Shown piece by piece: positions 35,896 to 48,100 of a DNA stretch of 64,000 nt (position 1 is its first letter; each line of letters opens with the position of its first letter). The translations under genes and the position numbers were made by a program. Below the pieces are notes generated by a model, which ran no database searches, was not told where the DNA came from, and saw nothing but the letters and a program-made list of their open reading frames with translations. Origin of the DNA: Ctena decussata (taxonomy: Eukaryota; Mollusca; Bivalvia; Lucinida; Lucinidae); contig OZ022499.1 in the NCBI GenBank assembly GCA_963989385.1, positions 52,689,757-52,753,756 of the forward strand. The letters run 5' to 3'.

Positions 35896-35906
35896 CAATG
35901 GCGACT
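35896..35906 (+). promoter_or_regulatory. YY1-like motif at the 5' end of striatin
   Basis: caatggcgact fits the core ATGGCG(A/G)C that YY1 binds, often just downstream of the transcription start in animal genes. It coincides with an upstream ATG at 35898. Confidence 0.4.
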
Positions 35907-35921
35907 CTGCTTGCAAAATGA
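35898..35921 (+). CDS. Seven-codon upstream ORF overlapping the start codon
   Basis: ATG at 35898 opens a frame coding MATLLAK and stops at TGA 35919-35921. The stop overlaps the striatin ATG (35918-35920) as ATGA. The uATG has G at +4 but T at -3; the main ATG has A at -3. If transcription starts upstream of 35898, termination-reinitiation or leaky scanning would influence translation. This depends on the unknown transcription start. Confidence 0.4.
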   Translation: MATLLAK

Positions 35922-36124
35922 TTGACGAAGGACCAGGATCGATGTCTGGGGGACAGGTAGGGCCCATGATGTCTGGACCCGGTATGATGACGAGGCAACA
36001 GCAAGATGATACAAACCAGCGACCACAGTATTCCATGCCGGGTATTTTGCATTTTCTGCAGACAGAGTGGGCCCGTTTTGAGATGGAGAGAAGCCAATGG
36101 GAAGTTGAAAGGGCTGAACTTCAG
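35918..36124 (+). CDS. STRN: Striatin exon 1
   Basis: 69 codons, phase 0 at the donor (cttcag|gtaaaa). Codes MIDEGPGSMSGG..., a Met/Gly/Gln-rich leader, then YSMPGILHFLQTEWARFEME, the most conserved N-terminal striatin signature, and the first heptads of the coiled coil (SQWEVERAELQ). Confidence 0.9.
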
Positions 36125-39100
36125 GTAAAAGAGCGTAGCTTCATTCGACTGGCTACAGTTTTATTAGTTTTCATGCAATTCTGACGAACCAAAGTATCTG
36201 CATTTGATTTCGCAGCCGAGAAACAAATTTTCTTTGTTTTGTTTTGTTCTGTCATTCCGCCATCTTTTTCTAAAAATTCAAAATGGCGGACTGTCAAAAC
36301 ATGAGCTTGGTTTTAACCTAGGCCTATAACATAGGCCCTTAACATAAGATTATAACATGCTACTTGTTTCAGTCATAACTATCTATTCTGACTCTGCAAA
36401 GGGCAACACAAACAGGTGTTTTCATGGTGTCAATGAACTGTCACAGACAGCACCACAGGTCCCTCTCTACGATTGAAAATCAGCCTGTTGTTACCTACAT
36501 TACAAGGACAAGTCTCATTCCTTGGGTTTGAGTACTGGTCTATATAACTAAGTGACAGGACCTATGCAGAAAGGTGTGGTTGAATTCGCTGAGATCATAA
36601 TGTCTGCACAAAAGAATAGAAGAGCTTTTGTAGTCACCCTGGACTTTGTGTCTGCATAATCGAATGTTCTGGTAAAAGTTTTTTTACATGTATGTGAGGG
36701 GCAAGGTGCTGTAAGGCGAGCTATCCTATATGCTGGCAGGTCTTGTTAAACACCAGGATTAATGTCAAATATAAGAATTGAAATAAGCAGGGTTTTTTTT
36801 GTTTTGTTTTGTTTGTGTTTTTTTAATTAAAAATGAACATAAGCTCTAGAGCTTTTATTGTACAGAGATTAAGCTAGCCCAGAACAAGTGTTTTAATGGA
36901 AAGTCAAAAATTACAACTAGGAAACTCTTGCTGTCAGTGTGATGAAAAAGTTCATACCTGATTATTGCCCTTACATGACCAAAATACTGTTGAAAAGAAC
37001 GTGGAATTGCATGTTGTCGACCTATATACATTATAACTTAAAGTTGTTTCTATGTTATTTCTTTTTTATTTTCAGGCCAGAATTGCATTTCTCCAAGGTG
37101 AAAGGAAAGGCCAAGAGAATCTGAAGCAGGATCTTGTCAGAAGAATCAAGATGCTTGAATTTGCCCTGAAACAAGAAAGGTATTTACAACACACCCAGTG
37201 AAAATCCTACATAGGACACAATTATGCATAAAATTTAATCCTTTGTGTGTGAATTTAGTTTTGTTTTTTTTGTATGATATGAGAGATATGCAATATGTGT
37301 GATGACAAAACTGTGCACATTTAATAGAAAGATGAAACACATCCTGCCCACCTGTGCAGTCTTATCAGAGTCATTACTGTTTTCAAACCTGGAGACTCTG
37401 AAAAGTGAAAAAAAATATTCAGATTTGTGTAGTTGCCAAGGTTCACTTAAATATTTCTTGTAGGCAGGCAGGTGAATGTCCCGTTTCTCATGATGCCTTT
37501 CTATTAGATATCTGCAGTCCATAGCAAGAAGACAAAACACATTTCTTATCAGGCTGCATGACTTGCTTCAGGGTTCCTACGTAAGATCTCCGCATTCCCA
37601 GATCAGACTACATCAACACAAAAGCTTAGACCTAACTAACTCTAAAACACTTTTTCTAATTAGAGCATGTTTTCTTGCTATCAAGGTCTACAAAGGTCAT
37701 GCACGATATGTGGACTTATTGCTGAACAAACTTGTTTTGATCTAACCAAGCAACCAATGAGCAGAGTTTATTGAAACTTAAAATAGGTATATGTTACATG
37801 CATGAGTCATGGCCCTTCATTTGATTAGATAGCAACAAATTGAGCCATAACCAAGTAACCAATAGACAGAATTTTTTTAAACTTATGAAAAAAAAAATGT
37901 TTAACTTACACAGATTTGCAAATAAAATTTTGTCAGAATGGCTTCAATGGTGCATGAGTTATGGCCCTTGCATAAATGTAAAATTAACGAGATGAGCCAT
38001 AAATAAGTAACCAATGTACAGAATTTTAGGAAACTTACTGTAAATGTGTATCATCATAACATGGTAGTGCACATCAAGCTTTGTGAGTTTGTCAGAATGG
38101 CATCATTAATGCATGATTTATTTCCTTTGAATTGATTTAAACTCTGCAAATTGGCCATAGATAAGGTATCAGTTCACCAAATGTCATGAAACTGAATATA
38201 AATAAAATTTTCAGAGCTAGTTCAGATATAATTTTTGTCTCGCCAGCGAGGCAGAAGCTTTTCCTGTGCTGGCGTTGGCTGCGTATACTTTTGTCGAGTT
38301 TTTGCGATTAGGTCAGTTTCACAAAATGCTGACAGGCGAGACACGGCATTCCGCGGAATTCTTGTTCTTATTTCTCAATGTAAACATATGTTGTGGCCCC
38401 TCATTAAAACATCTCGGTGAGACCCTTCTAATGAGGGGTCACAGCATATTTTTTTTTATGGTAAAGTAAGAAAAGTTATCCTTAAATTATCCCTGTCTTA
38501 TCTGTAGCACTGAATGTGCATCACCATGTTGCATTAATGCACATGTAGGTTTATCAGGAAAGCCTCACTACTGCATGAGTTAAACCCCCTTGATTTAATT
38601 TAGAGTCCTAAAGTTTAGGTGTAACTAAATAACCAGTGAACAAAATTTTATGAAACTTAAACTGTAAACAAACAAGTCACTTCGGCGGGGATATATTAAT
38701 TCAACGACTTTGCTTGTTATTGTAGTTCATGATGGTAGTGCATATCAAATACCCTAATGTGCTTATGTATTGAGACACCTACAGTACACGCAACGTGAAG
38801 ACTTGATCTGACACGCTCTCGCGAGAAATTTTAATCTTTTCCACGAAAGTTTAGTGGGGTTTTTGCGTGTGAAATGCGTGGGAGATGCGAGACACTCGCG
38901 AGATGCGTGACGTTAAACTCGCGAGAAAACAATTTCTTTCCACGCGAGACACGCAACTTTCGAGAGAAAGGATTAACTCCATGTATGCTCTGGTGAGTCA
39001 TCGGCGCCAAACTTAATCATGCGTGACGCGAGTTTTCGAGTGGAAAGGATTAACGATTCTTATCAGTTTCACAGGTCATTATGTGTTGTACAGGTAATTC

Positions 39101-42100
39101 ATTTATTTACATTGGGCCTAAAAAAAGTTGTGTGATTCCGGTTTCCAACCGACTGGTCTTTTTTGGCGCAGACTCAAAAATTTCTGCGGCAAAAATTACG
39201 ATCGGCAATTTCAGCCATTCCGGAAATAACCGAAAGTGCCGAACAAATAGACAGCGTAAACCGCTCACGCTATGACGAGTAAAGCATACCAGTTTGTCGC
39301 ATTAATTAATACCGCGCAGGCTGATCCTAATATTTACTATCAGCGTATGGAATAAGATTCCTTTCACCATTTTGTACTCTGAGCGGCATCCTTTGATTTC
39401 AAGGCACGAGACTGACCTATAAACGTGCTGTGTTTACGTATTTCAACAAATGCTGTATACCGTCTTCACATTTTATTATGGCAAAGGCCCTGAATGCGGT
39501 CAGTCACCTCTAAATGTGTAGTGTTTCCCCTAGCCTGGAAAAAGGGCAGGGTGCTGGCCAGAAAAAGGGCACTTTTAGCGCGCGACACATGCCCTGAAGG
39601 GCACTTTTCTTAAGCTATTATTTTCAGAGACAATATATTTAAGGGTATTAACATTTTCTAACAGGATGAACACCTTATTTTTGCATTGAGATATAAATAT
39701 GTGCATTATAAAAGGCCTCTTTTACACAGAGAAAGCTGAAAATTCCAACCAAATGACATTAATATGAGTGAAATTACCTTCTGAAATTTGAGGGCAGAAG
39801 GGTAAGGTCAAAAGGCAGATGGGTAAAGCCAAAAGGCAGAAGGGTGCAGCACCCTTCTAAACCTCTATAGGGGAAACACTAATGTGAATATAGATTTTAT
39901 GTTTATTTGTCTGAATACTTTGAGAATTTTTCCGCGCAGCAGAATCAGTTTTGTTTTTCATATAGATAATGTGATTTTGCCACACGGAGATCGGAATAAA
40001 AAACAAACTTCTCACCTCTTATTTTTCCTTCATTTGATGCATTTTTAAAATCCAAACACTTTGACTATTGATCCACGACGCAAAATCATATTTTGCATAT
40101 TTCATGAATGAACTGATTAAGAGGATGCAGCTGTGACGTATTTTTTTAGCCGTCAAACCAACAGGTTTACAAATTTCAGAGAGTGGATAAGGGGACGTCA
40201 GTCACCCCTGAGACAGCTCATTTGCTAATCAAGTCATTGTTGTCGCGTGCGCTTTTAATAGAAACTTGACAGCTCTTACATCAGAAAGTTTATATTGGTT
40301 AATAAGTAAACCTTTCGGCACATGCCACTAGCGGCTATATCTGTGAGTTCAAAAGCTGATCGAATCGCTTTGATCTTTGTGACTCTTTTGACATGGATTG
40401 GGCTATTATCGGCTGAGCGAAATTTTTTGTCTGTGTCATCATTCTAGAATTTGAAAGAACTCTGTTTGCTACTAACTAACCTATTAACAATATTCTTTCA
40501 AACATAGGCCTCTCTAATTAACTCGCCGCGTAACTGCAACAAAATTACGCTCATCATGATTGTTTATCAACCCATCCTTAATTCATAAATGTAAATACTG
40601 TACGGTCAAACCAGGGAATTGTAAGCTTACAATTCCCTGGTCAAACAATAGGCCTACTTGCGTTGAGGATGCGATCAATTAGGTTTTTCACGCACGCTTA
40701 CAACGTATTAATTGAACCGTTATCAGCGCGGAAAAAAAAATGCATTGCGAATCATGTGCCTTGTCTGTAAAGGTATATGTACTTGTATAGAAACTTGCAT
40801 TTACTGTACATGTACCTACCTGGACAAAATTCCATGCTTGATGCGAGAAAGTTTCTCGCATACACCACTCTATGAATTTCACGCGAGATGCGAGGAATTT
40901 TCTTGCGTGGAACGTGGCGATTTTTAGTCACGCGAGGAAGTTTAGTGTGAAATACGTGAGAGTTGCGAGAGAATCTCGTGGATTTTAATCCCTTCCTTGC
41001 GATTTTAAGTGTCACGCAAGAGCGTGTCAGATCAAGTCTTCACGTTGCGTGTACTGTAATATAATAAATTTTCCATTTGTCCCAAATGGAAAATTTATTA
41101 TTTTCAGGTGTCCCAATATATACGCACATTATGTTACTTCACAGTCTGAAGTATTCTCGAGTAACTGATTCATGTAATTTATACAAAGATCCTTTTGATT
41201 TTGCAGAGCCAAGTACCATAAATTGAAATACGGAGCTGACCTTAATCCAGAAGATTTGAAACCACCATCTTTTGATAGTAAGAAAGAGGGTAAGATAGGG
41301 CTATAAACCAACTTTTTTTCTGCATGAAAAATTTTGCATATGATATTCATCTTGTGATTTGGGTTGAATACAGATGATTGAGCCCTGGCAATTCAGCCCA
41401 AATTCAAAACCTTATTTGAGCTGAATTGTCAAGACGTCTCGGTCAACTGATGTTTGTGTCAGCTTGGTAATTCAGCCTAAATTCAAAACTGAAATTGTGT
41501 TGAATTGCTGAGATGTCTCAGTCATGTTTGGAAATCTGGAAGTCTGACATATGGGTGGCAGACATGAGTTCCTGGAAAGAAAGTTGGTTATTAGTGTGGA
41601 TCTATGGCATGCTAAACAAAAAGAAATGCATATATGGACTGGTGAAAATTGTATTGATCTTGCACTCAGTATAAAAAGCAACAATGTGATCAAGTGACTG
41701 GATCACAGGGTTTAGTCCCACTGGAGCCGAGATTCTGTCTGATCTAAACTGTAAAACAGTGCTTTGTTGCACAGGGCCCTTCATAATTATGCTCTCATCA
41801 TCTTGATATGACTTAGTTGTGGTTGAAAAGGATGCCAAGTCATCTCTATCCATTTGTTGCACTCAGTTTGCATACTTGACTTATCAGAGGCATCAACACT
41901 CTGGATGTTTTAAGGTGAATGGATACACTCTCAGGGGAAGCAACTTTTCCATTTTCATTTTGGCCTCCATTCAGTGGGGATCAACTCTGAGAGGAAAGAA
42001 TTTGCTCCTCTAGGAGGAAGTTCTTTCCTCAGAGTAGACCCTATTTTAGAAGGGCTTTGTCTGTTTGTCATCCAGGGAAGCAGTCAAGAAGTCACAAAAG

Positions 42101-45100
42101 ATGTTTCCCTTTGAAAAAATGGTGGAAATACGTAGCTGTGAACCCATACACCTTTGGTGTGGTTGGTGTAAGTTTAATTTTGGCCATGGTTCTTGTTTAG
42201 CCTTTAGATTCTTTTATCATCATCCGTTCATCTTACCCAGTTGCCCAAATTAACTGAAAAAATATGAAAACTATGTAAGTCAGTCATCCATAGTTCAGAA
42301 TGTTGACTATCTTTCCAAAACATGCTTTACCCATTTTATTCTATGTATAGGATCCTGGGGATGCAGAATAACATAGCTTGCCCAGTGTTCACAAATTTTC
42401 TCTTGTCCTAGGTAGCATATACTTCAGCTCTGCTACAGATGGAAAATTAAACAGATCAGAGCAAAAATTCCAGATAAGGGAAGTACTTTAATAATTATCT
42501 CCATTTCTCCTGAAAAGAGTTATGTCCCCTTATTAGAAATACTGCAGTGAGCCAAGATTGAGAAGATTATCTCTTATGTGCGGACCACAACAGTTTTTAG
42601 TAACCCTCTGAAATGGTAGTCTCATTAAGTCAAAAATGTAAAAAATGTATTTATGACTGCTTGTTCTGTTTCTAGATGATATAATGCAGCCTGATGCAGT
42701 GGCCTCCCCTTACGCCAATGCCACATGGAGACAGGGAAGACAGTTGCTTAGACAGTAAGTAATCATTCATGTTCTTATGACTATCTCTTGGACCTAGTCA
42801 TATATGTAATAGTTATACCATGTTTTGTCCGCCTGTATGAGGAGATAATCCACAAGCTTTAGCATGTGGATTGTCTCCCATACAGGTGGACAAACCATGG
42901 TATAACTATTTTATACCACCCTTACCAGTGTAGACCTTGCTCATTGCAAAATATTGCAGCGGAACCCCAGCGCCGAGGTAGCTTCAAACAATCAGGATTA
43001 ACTAGGGTGCTGCATAATTGCGAGGGTTCACCTGGACTGGTAGCTTAGTTAGTGGAAGCGAATAGAAAGGCAAGACGTAGGCTTAGTTTTAACTTGTCTA
43101 TTAAAAGAACTCTTTCTTAAACATGTAACAGTACATCTTAGATGTATTATAGACATACAAATGTTGTATAATAGATAGAAATGTGCTGGTTAGTATCCAA
43201 TGCTAAGTAGTTTAGAATCAAACGTATATATACCAACTAGTTACAAGATAGAATATTTGGCCTTACAATTAGTATTAGTGTTTTGTTTAAATTAAGTATC
43301 CTATAATATCCTATATAAATCCTAACCTTACCTATAATACAGTGAGGGTGCACCAATCATAGGAGGGTGTACCAATCATGGGTGAGTGCACCAATCATGG
43401 GTGAATGCACCAATCATGGGTGAGAGCACCAATCATGGGTGTAAGCACTTAACACAGGTAAACGTATGCACCATCAAAGTATTGCAACAAATTGGGTTGA
43501 AAGCTTCACCAACAAGTGGCACCAATCATGAATGCATGCACCAACGGAATGTATAAGTACTGCACCATAAGTGCTTAGCATCAATCTCAGGTATAAGCAA
43601 CTTTAGCAAGTTGTACAAACCATGGGTGCATGCACCAATAGCAAGTGCATCATTTGTTGGTGTGTGTGTGTGTGTGTCTGAGTGCACCAAACCTAAGGTG
43701 TGGTGGCAGTGATTCCTAAGATAATTATCAAAGTTGCTTTAGCTCTTAATACAAAGCCTAGAAGTCTTAAGACTTATTAAAAGTTGAATCATGTGCCAAC
43801 CAAAACCAACAGAAAAAGTAAACAAGTCAACAAGCACCAACGCTAGAGAAATATTGAAATAAATGATTATGAGAGAGAGACCTCTAAAGGTCCATATAAA
43901 TTTCTCCTAGCAGGCATGGTGATCTGTTGGTGCACAGTAACAATAGTGATTGGTGTTATTTCTCATATTTCTTAAGCAAGCAAGAGAGTTGATGTGGATC
44001 AGTTGACCGAAGTACAAACTAATGGCCGACACCCACTGCGACGTCACTTATATAGGTCCAGGGCACGTGATACCCTGTAATGTCATCAGTTGACCTCACG
44101 AGCGGTGTTGGTGCGCCTCGTACATTTCCGTAACGTTGGTGCAGTTTCGGTCGATTCGGATAGTCCTGCCGCCAACACCCGGAAAGTACCGAGAGGTTCC
44201 GAAGACAAAGCGTTGGTGCAGAGAACTGAAATCCCGTTAATTGGCTGATTTAAACCCAAAATACAGTGATAAAAATGCATAACAACATACAAAAAGCACA
44301 TAATGGTAAAATATAAAGGTAATACTTCATCATCATGCCAGGATAACGCTCAGTTGTCAGTTTTAGTGAGCTAATTTTCCGGTCAAAGTTATCACACGAA
44401 TTCGTGTTTACATAGATCGATCATAACCAATAATTCGGCACCGATCAAACCATGAAATGAAGCAGAAGCAGCCCAGTTCCGTAACAATATTCTGTGCTAA
44501 AGTTGGCGTTTTCTGGTAAGGGTGGTATAAGAATGAGAAATTGATTTATGTAGATCACCAAATATATTAGCGGTAAGCTTCATCAGCTGGATCTGTAGGT
44601 ATGCATAAGTCACGAATTTTTGGAAGGGCTTGCTGTCTGACTATTCCTGAGAGACCTCCTGGATCTGGTATTGTACTTTGACACATATTTGTTTGTGCTC
44701 TGGTCTGTTTATGTTGAGTCACCTGTGTTGAGTCACCTGTGACACGTCACATGTCAAAGAAACATTCGTAAAACTCTTTTAATATCTGTTGTAGAATTGT
44801 AAATTGAGGTAACCAATTCCTTCAGAAATTTCTCCTGAAAAAATTGCAATAGTGATACTAGAGCTTAAACTTAAAGCCTGAATCAGAACTGGTTGGCAGG
44901 ATCAGTCAGAATCGGCCGAGTTGATCCCACCAGCTTGACTTGTGGTCTTCAGTATTCCCTTTTCACATCACACAGAAAAATCAACTGGTTTTAAGGACCA
45001 GCTACATGTAATCTCAACTGGTCCAACATAAAGTCACTGGTCCCGGCCTAACAGATTAGTGCACATTTTAATCTCTGTGATGTCGGGCCGTGTAGCGCAA

Positions 45101-48100
45101 TCGATAGGGCACCTGACTCATAAGTCAGAGGTCCTGGGTTTGATACCCGTTCTGGCCACATACTTTCGTTTCTCCTTCAACTGATTCAAGAAAGGCAGTT
45201 GTCAGTTACTGGCGGACATACGTGCCTTTAGTACTGGTTAACCGCTAAGGAGGTCTAAGCCTGCCCATGAATAGTGTGGTTAGGTTAACTGACCGTCCCA
45301 CCGTGAACATTAAGTAGCAAATCAATCAATCAATAATCTCTGTGATGCCATGAGATGAATAGTACTGATATTCAAATAAGAAATTTTTGAGAAATGCTAA
45401 ATCCTGTGATGCCATGAGAAAAGCCTTGGTGAATAAATAGTACTGATATTCAAATAAGAAATTTTTGAGAAATGCTAAAAGTATCAAAATATTTGTTTAT
45501 TTACAATTAGACAAACCTGGTTATTTGATTTTATCAAACTTTACAAGTGTTTCTCATATTTAAAAGGTACCTAAAAGAGATTGGCTACACTGATACAATC
45601 ATAGATGTTAGGTCTGCTCGAGTGCGCTCCTTGCTGGGCCTGCAGCCACAACATGAAAATGAGGGGGAAGGAGCACAGCCAGCTCTTGTCAATGGAGACA
45701 GTAGCAACAAGAGAGCCATAGATCAAGGAAAAGCCAGGTGAGTTGGATTGTTTGAATATTGTGTTTTATACAGAGCCACAAATACAGAAGAGTTATGTAT
45801 GATTGTGGGATAATTTTTTGCATTTCATATAAAACGAGACTCCTCATTAAACTGGTTCTAACAAGGATTCACAACATGTTTGATGGGATATGTACATAAA
45901 TTGTCTTTTAATTAGCCTCAGAACCCACCTTTATATGGTTAATTATATGTACTGTAAAAATATTATATATTCAGACAATTAGGTCTGGGCAAATAGTGCA
46001 AACCCGGATCAGACAGCTCCTCAAGGAGCAGTCTGATCAGGGTTTACACTATTTGCCATCCGATTTGCATTTTTAGGGCACATTACTGCACTGTAAAACC
46101 AAACTGTTCCAATTTTAGGACAATTATGGTAATTATTTTTAGTGTCCCAATATTTAGAATTTTTACGGTACATGCAAATTGAAAATTAAACCCTTCAAGG
46201 CTTGCAAGATGAATCATACCCCAGCCATAATAGTATGCTGTATACTATCAGTGGTGACTAGCAAGTGAGATATAGGTCTTGCTTTTCATGCTGCGGCTTT
46301 TGTTGTATAAACTTTTGAGTTTTCTGGTTAAACTCAGTTTTGTCACTGTATGCTGTCAGACAGGTGAGACACCATATTCTGCAGAAACCTGTCTGATTGG
46401 TACCAACTTGTGGTGGAAAAAAATCTTTTTTGGATACGACAGTCACAGCTTGAAATAGATAGGATAAACTTCTTCACAAAGATGGTATCACAAGAAAACT
46501 TGCCTAAAGGCAAATGGTAACTGCATGCATGCATACATGTCAGGAAAAATAGACTTTGAATTTCCAAAAAAAACCTGCTCCATCCCTAACCAGGCTGTGC
46601 TTGCAAGGCTAGATGGTTAAAACCACCCGCTTCATGATCAGTTCACATATATGGACGGCATCATAAATGTTTTCTCATGATACAATTATAAAGTGGTTGT
46701 AAATCATTCTTTCCCCCTTAGGGACTATGAGCCCATTTCTGCAACATATACTCTGCTATGACCTCATCTATAGTGTATCATCTGCTCTACATGAGCTGCA
46801 ACATGAGAAAACCAACAAAGTGGAATGTGCTTCCAGCAAGGACTCGGATCAGCCTGGACATCCACCCAGTCTGATAAGAGTCTGCACTGTGTGCTGAAAG
46901 TGTAGTTAAGGGTCCATGGTAGCTTCATGCGGACATTGAAGAGTCATCAGACTGGGTGGATGCCCAGGCTGATCTCAGAGTTCGCTGGGGGCACATGCAA
47001 CTTTGTTGGTTTTGTCATGTTGCGGCTCACATGTGATTACAACTGGTGCTCTCGATAAGGCTCGTGATGATTTTTGTCTCCCCTGCGACTAGCAGAAGTG
47101 AGACATAGGTTTAACTTTTCTGGTGTTGGCGGCTTAAACTTTGTTGAGTTTTCAGGTTTAGCTCTGTTTTGTGACAATGCACTGACAGGCAAAACACCAC
47201 ATTCTGCTGAATTCTTCTTGTTCCCCCTCTATAAAAGTGTGTGTGGGCATCATTTGACTTTGATGATGCGTCCAAAAAAAAGGGTTACAATTTCTATTTT
47301 ATGAGAAAAAATAAAAATTGTAGCCAAACCCTACGAGCCATCTTATCTTGAGCTCTTCAACCCCACTTCTGTAGAAAAAGAAATTAAAAAAATGAAAAAA
47401 AAAACTTACTTCTCACTACCTGCTTTTAGACTTTTTCTTTTCTCTTTGCACAAATTCAGTAATATGCATCTGAACTATAACCTCTAAATTATTTGCTAGG
47501 CCACTTTGAGTAGCATACTGTGTCAAAGTGGTTTGCACAAAGCCATATATAAGCATTTCTGAAGTACATTTTTTTGTTGCAAAGCAGTGACATATTTCTT
47601 TGATAGCTTTAGGATTTATTACCTAGTGTGTCACCATTTCATACTTTTCTGTACAAATAAATTTATATAAGCAAAAACATTCAATTCACATTTCTTCAAG
47701 ATCAGTTAGGCTTATATCTTTATTCTGTCTTATCTCTGTACATGTCTAATGCATGTATCTGCATGTTGAATGTGCTCTCTGTTGTCAACAGATCTCAAGG
47801 CAAGATGCCGTCCTCTCTTGTTGAAGGAGTCTTGATGGAATCGGAGGCGTCCGTCATGGCTACTTTCGATTTTATAGGAGGGGAAAATGTAGTAGATGAT
47901 GATGACGAAAATTTAAGGTATGAAAATGAGTAACCTGTAGTGGGTCGGGTAGTGATAGATCAGTTTAAAACTTCTTCTTGGAAGAAATGTTAAGGTGTGA
48001 AAACAGTTAGTTTTAGGCATGAAGATGAGTAACCTGCAGTGGGTGGGGTAGAGAATTATCAATTAAGAACTTTGCTTTGGAAGAAAATTTGAAGTATGAA

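Larger units (their letters stand above)
38782..41056. mobile_element. Tc1/mariner-like non-autonomous element, 2.28 kb
   Basis: Flanked by TA (38780-38781 and 41057-41058). Perfect 38-bp inverted termini begin cagtacacgcaacgtgaaga; the right end is the exact complement. CAGT ends plus a TA target are Tc1-type. Subterminal zones on both sides are crowded with cgcgag/ctcgcg words, including an exact TCTCGCGAGA at about 38816. No transposase frame is present. It contains a nested MITE (39519-39881) and a 32-bp perfect palindrome (40610-40641). Confidence 0.85.
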
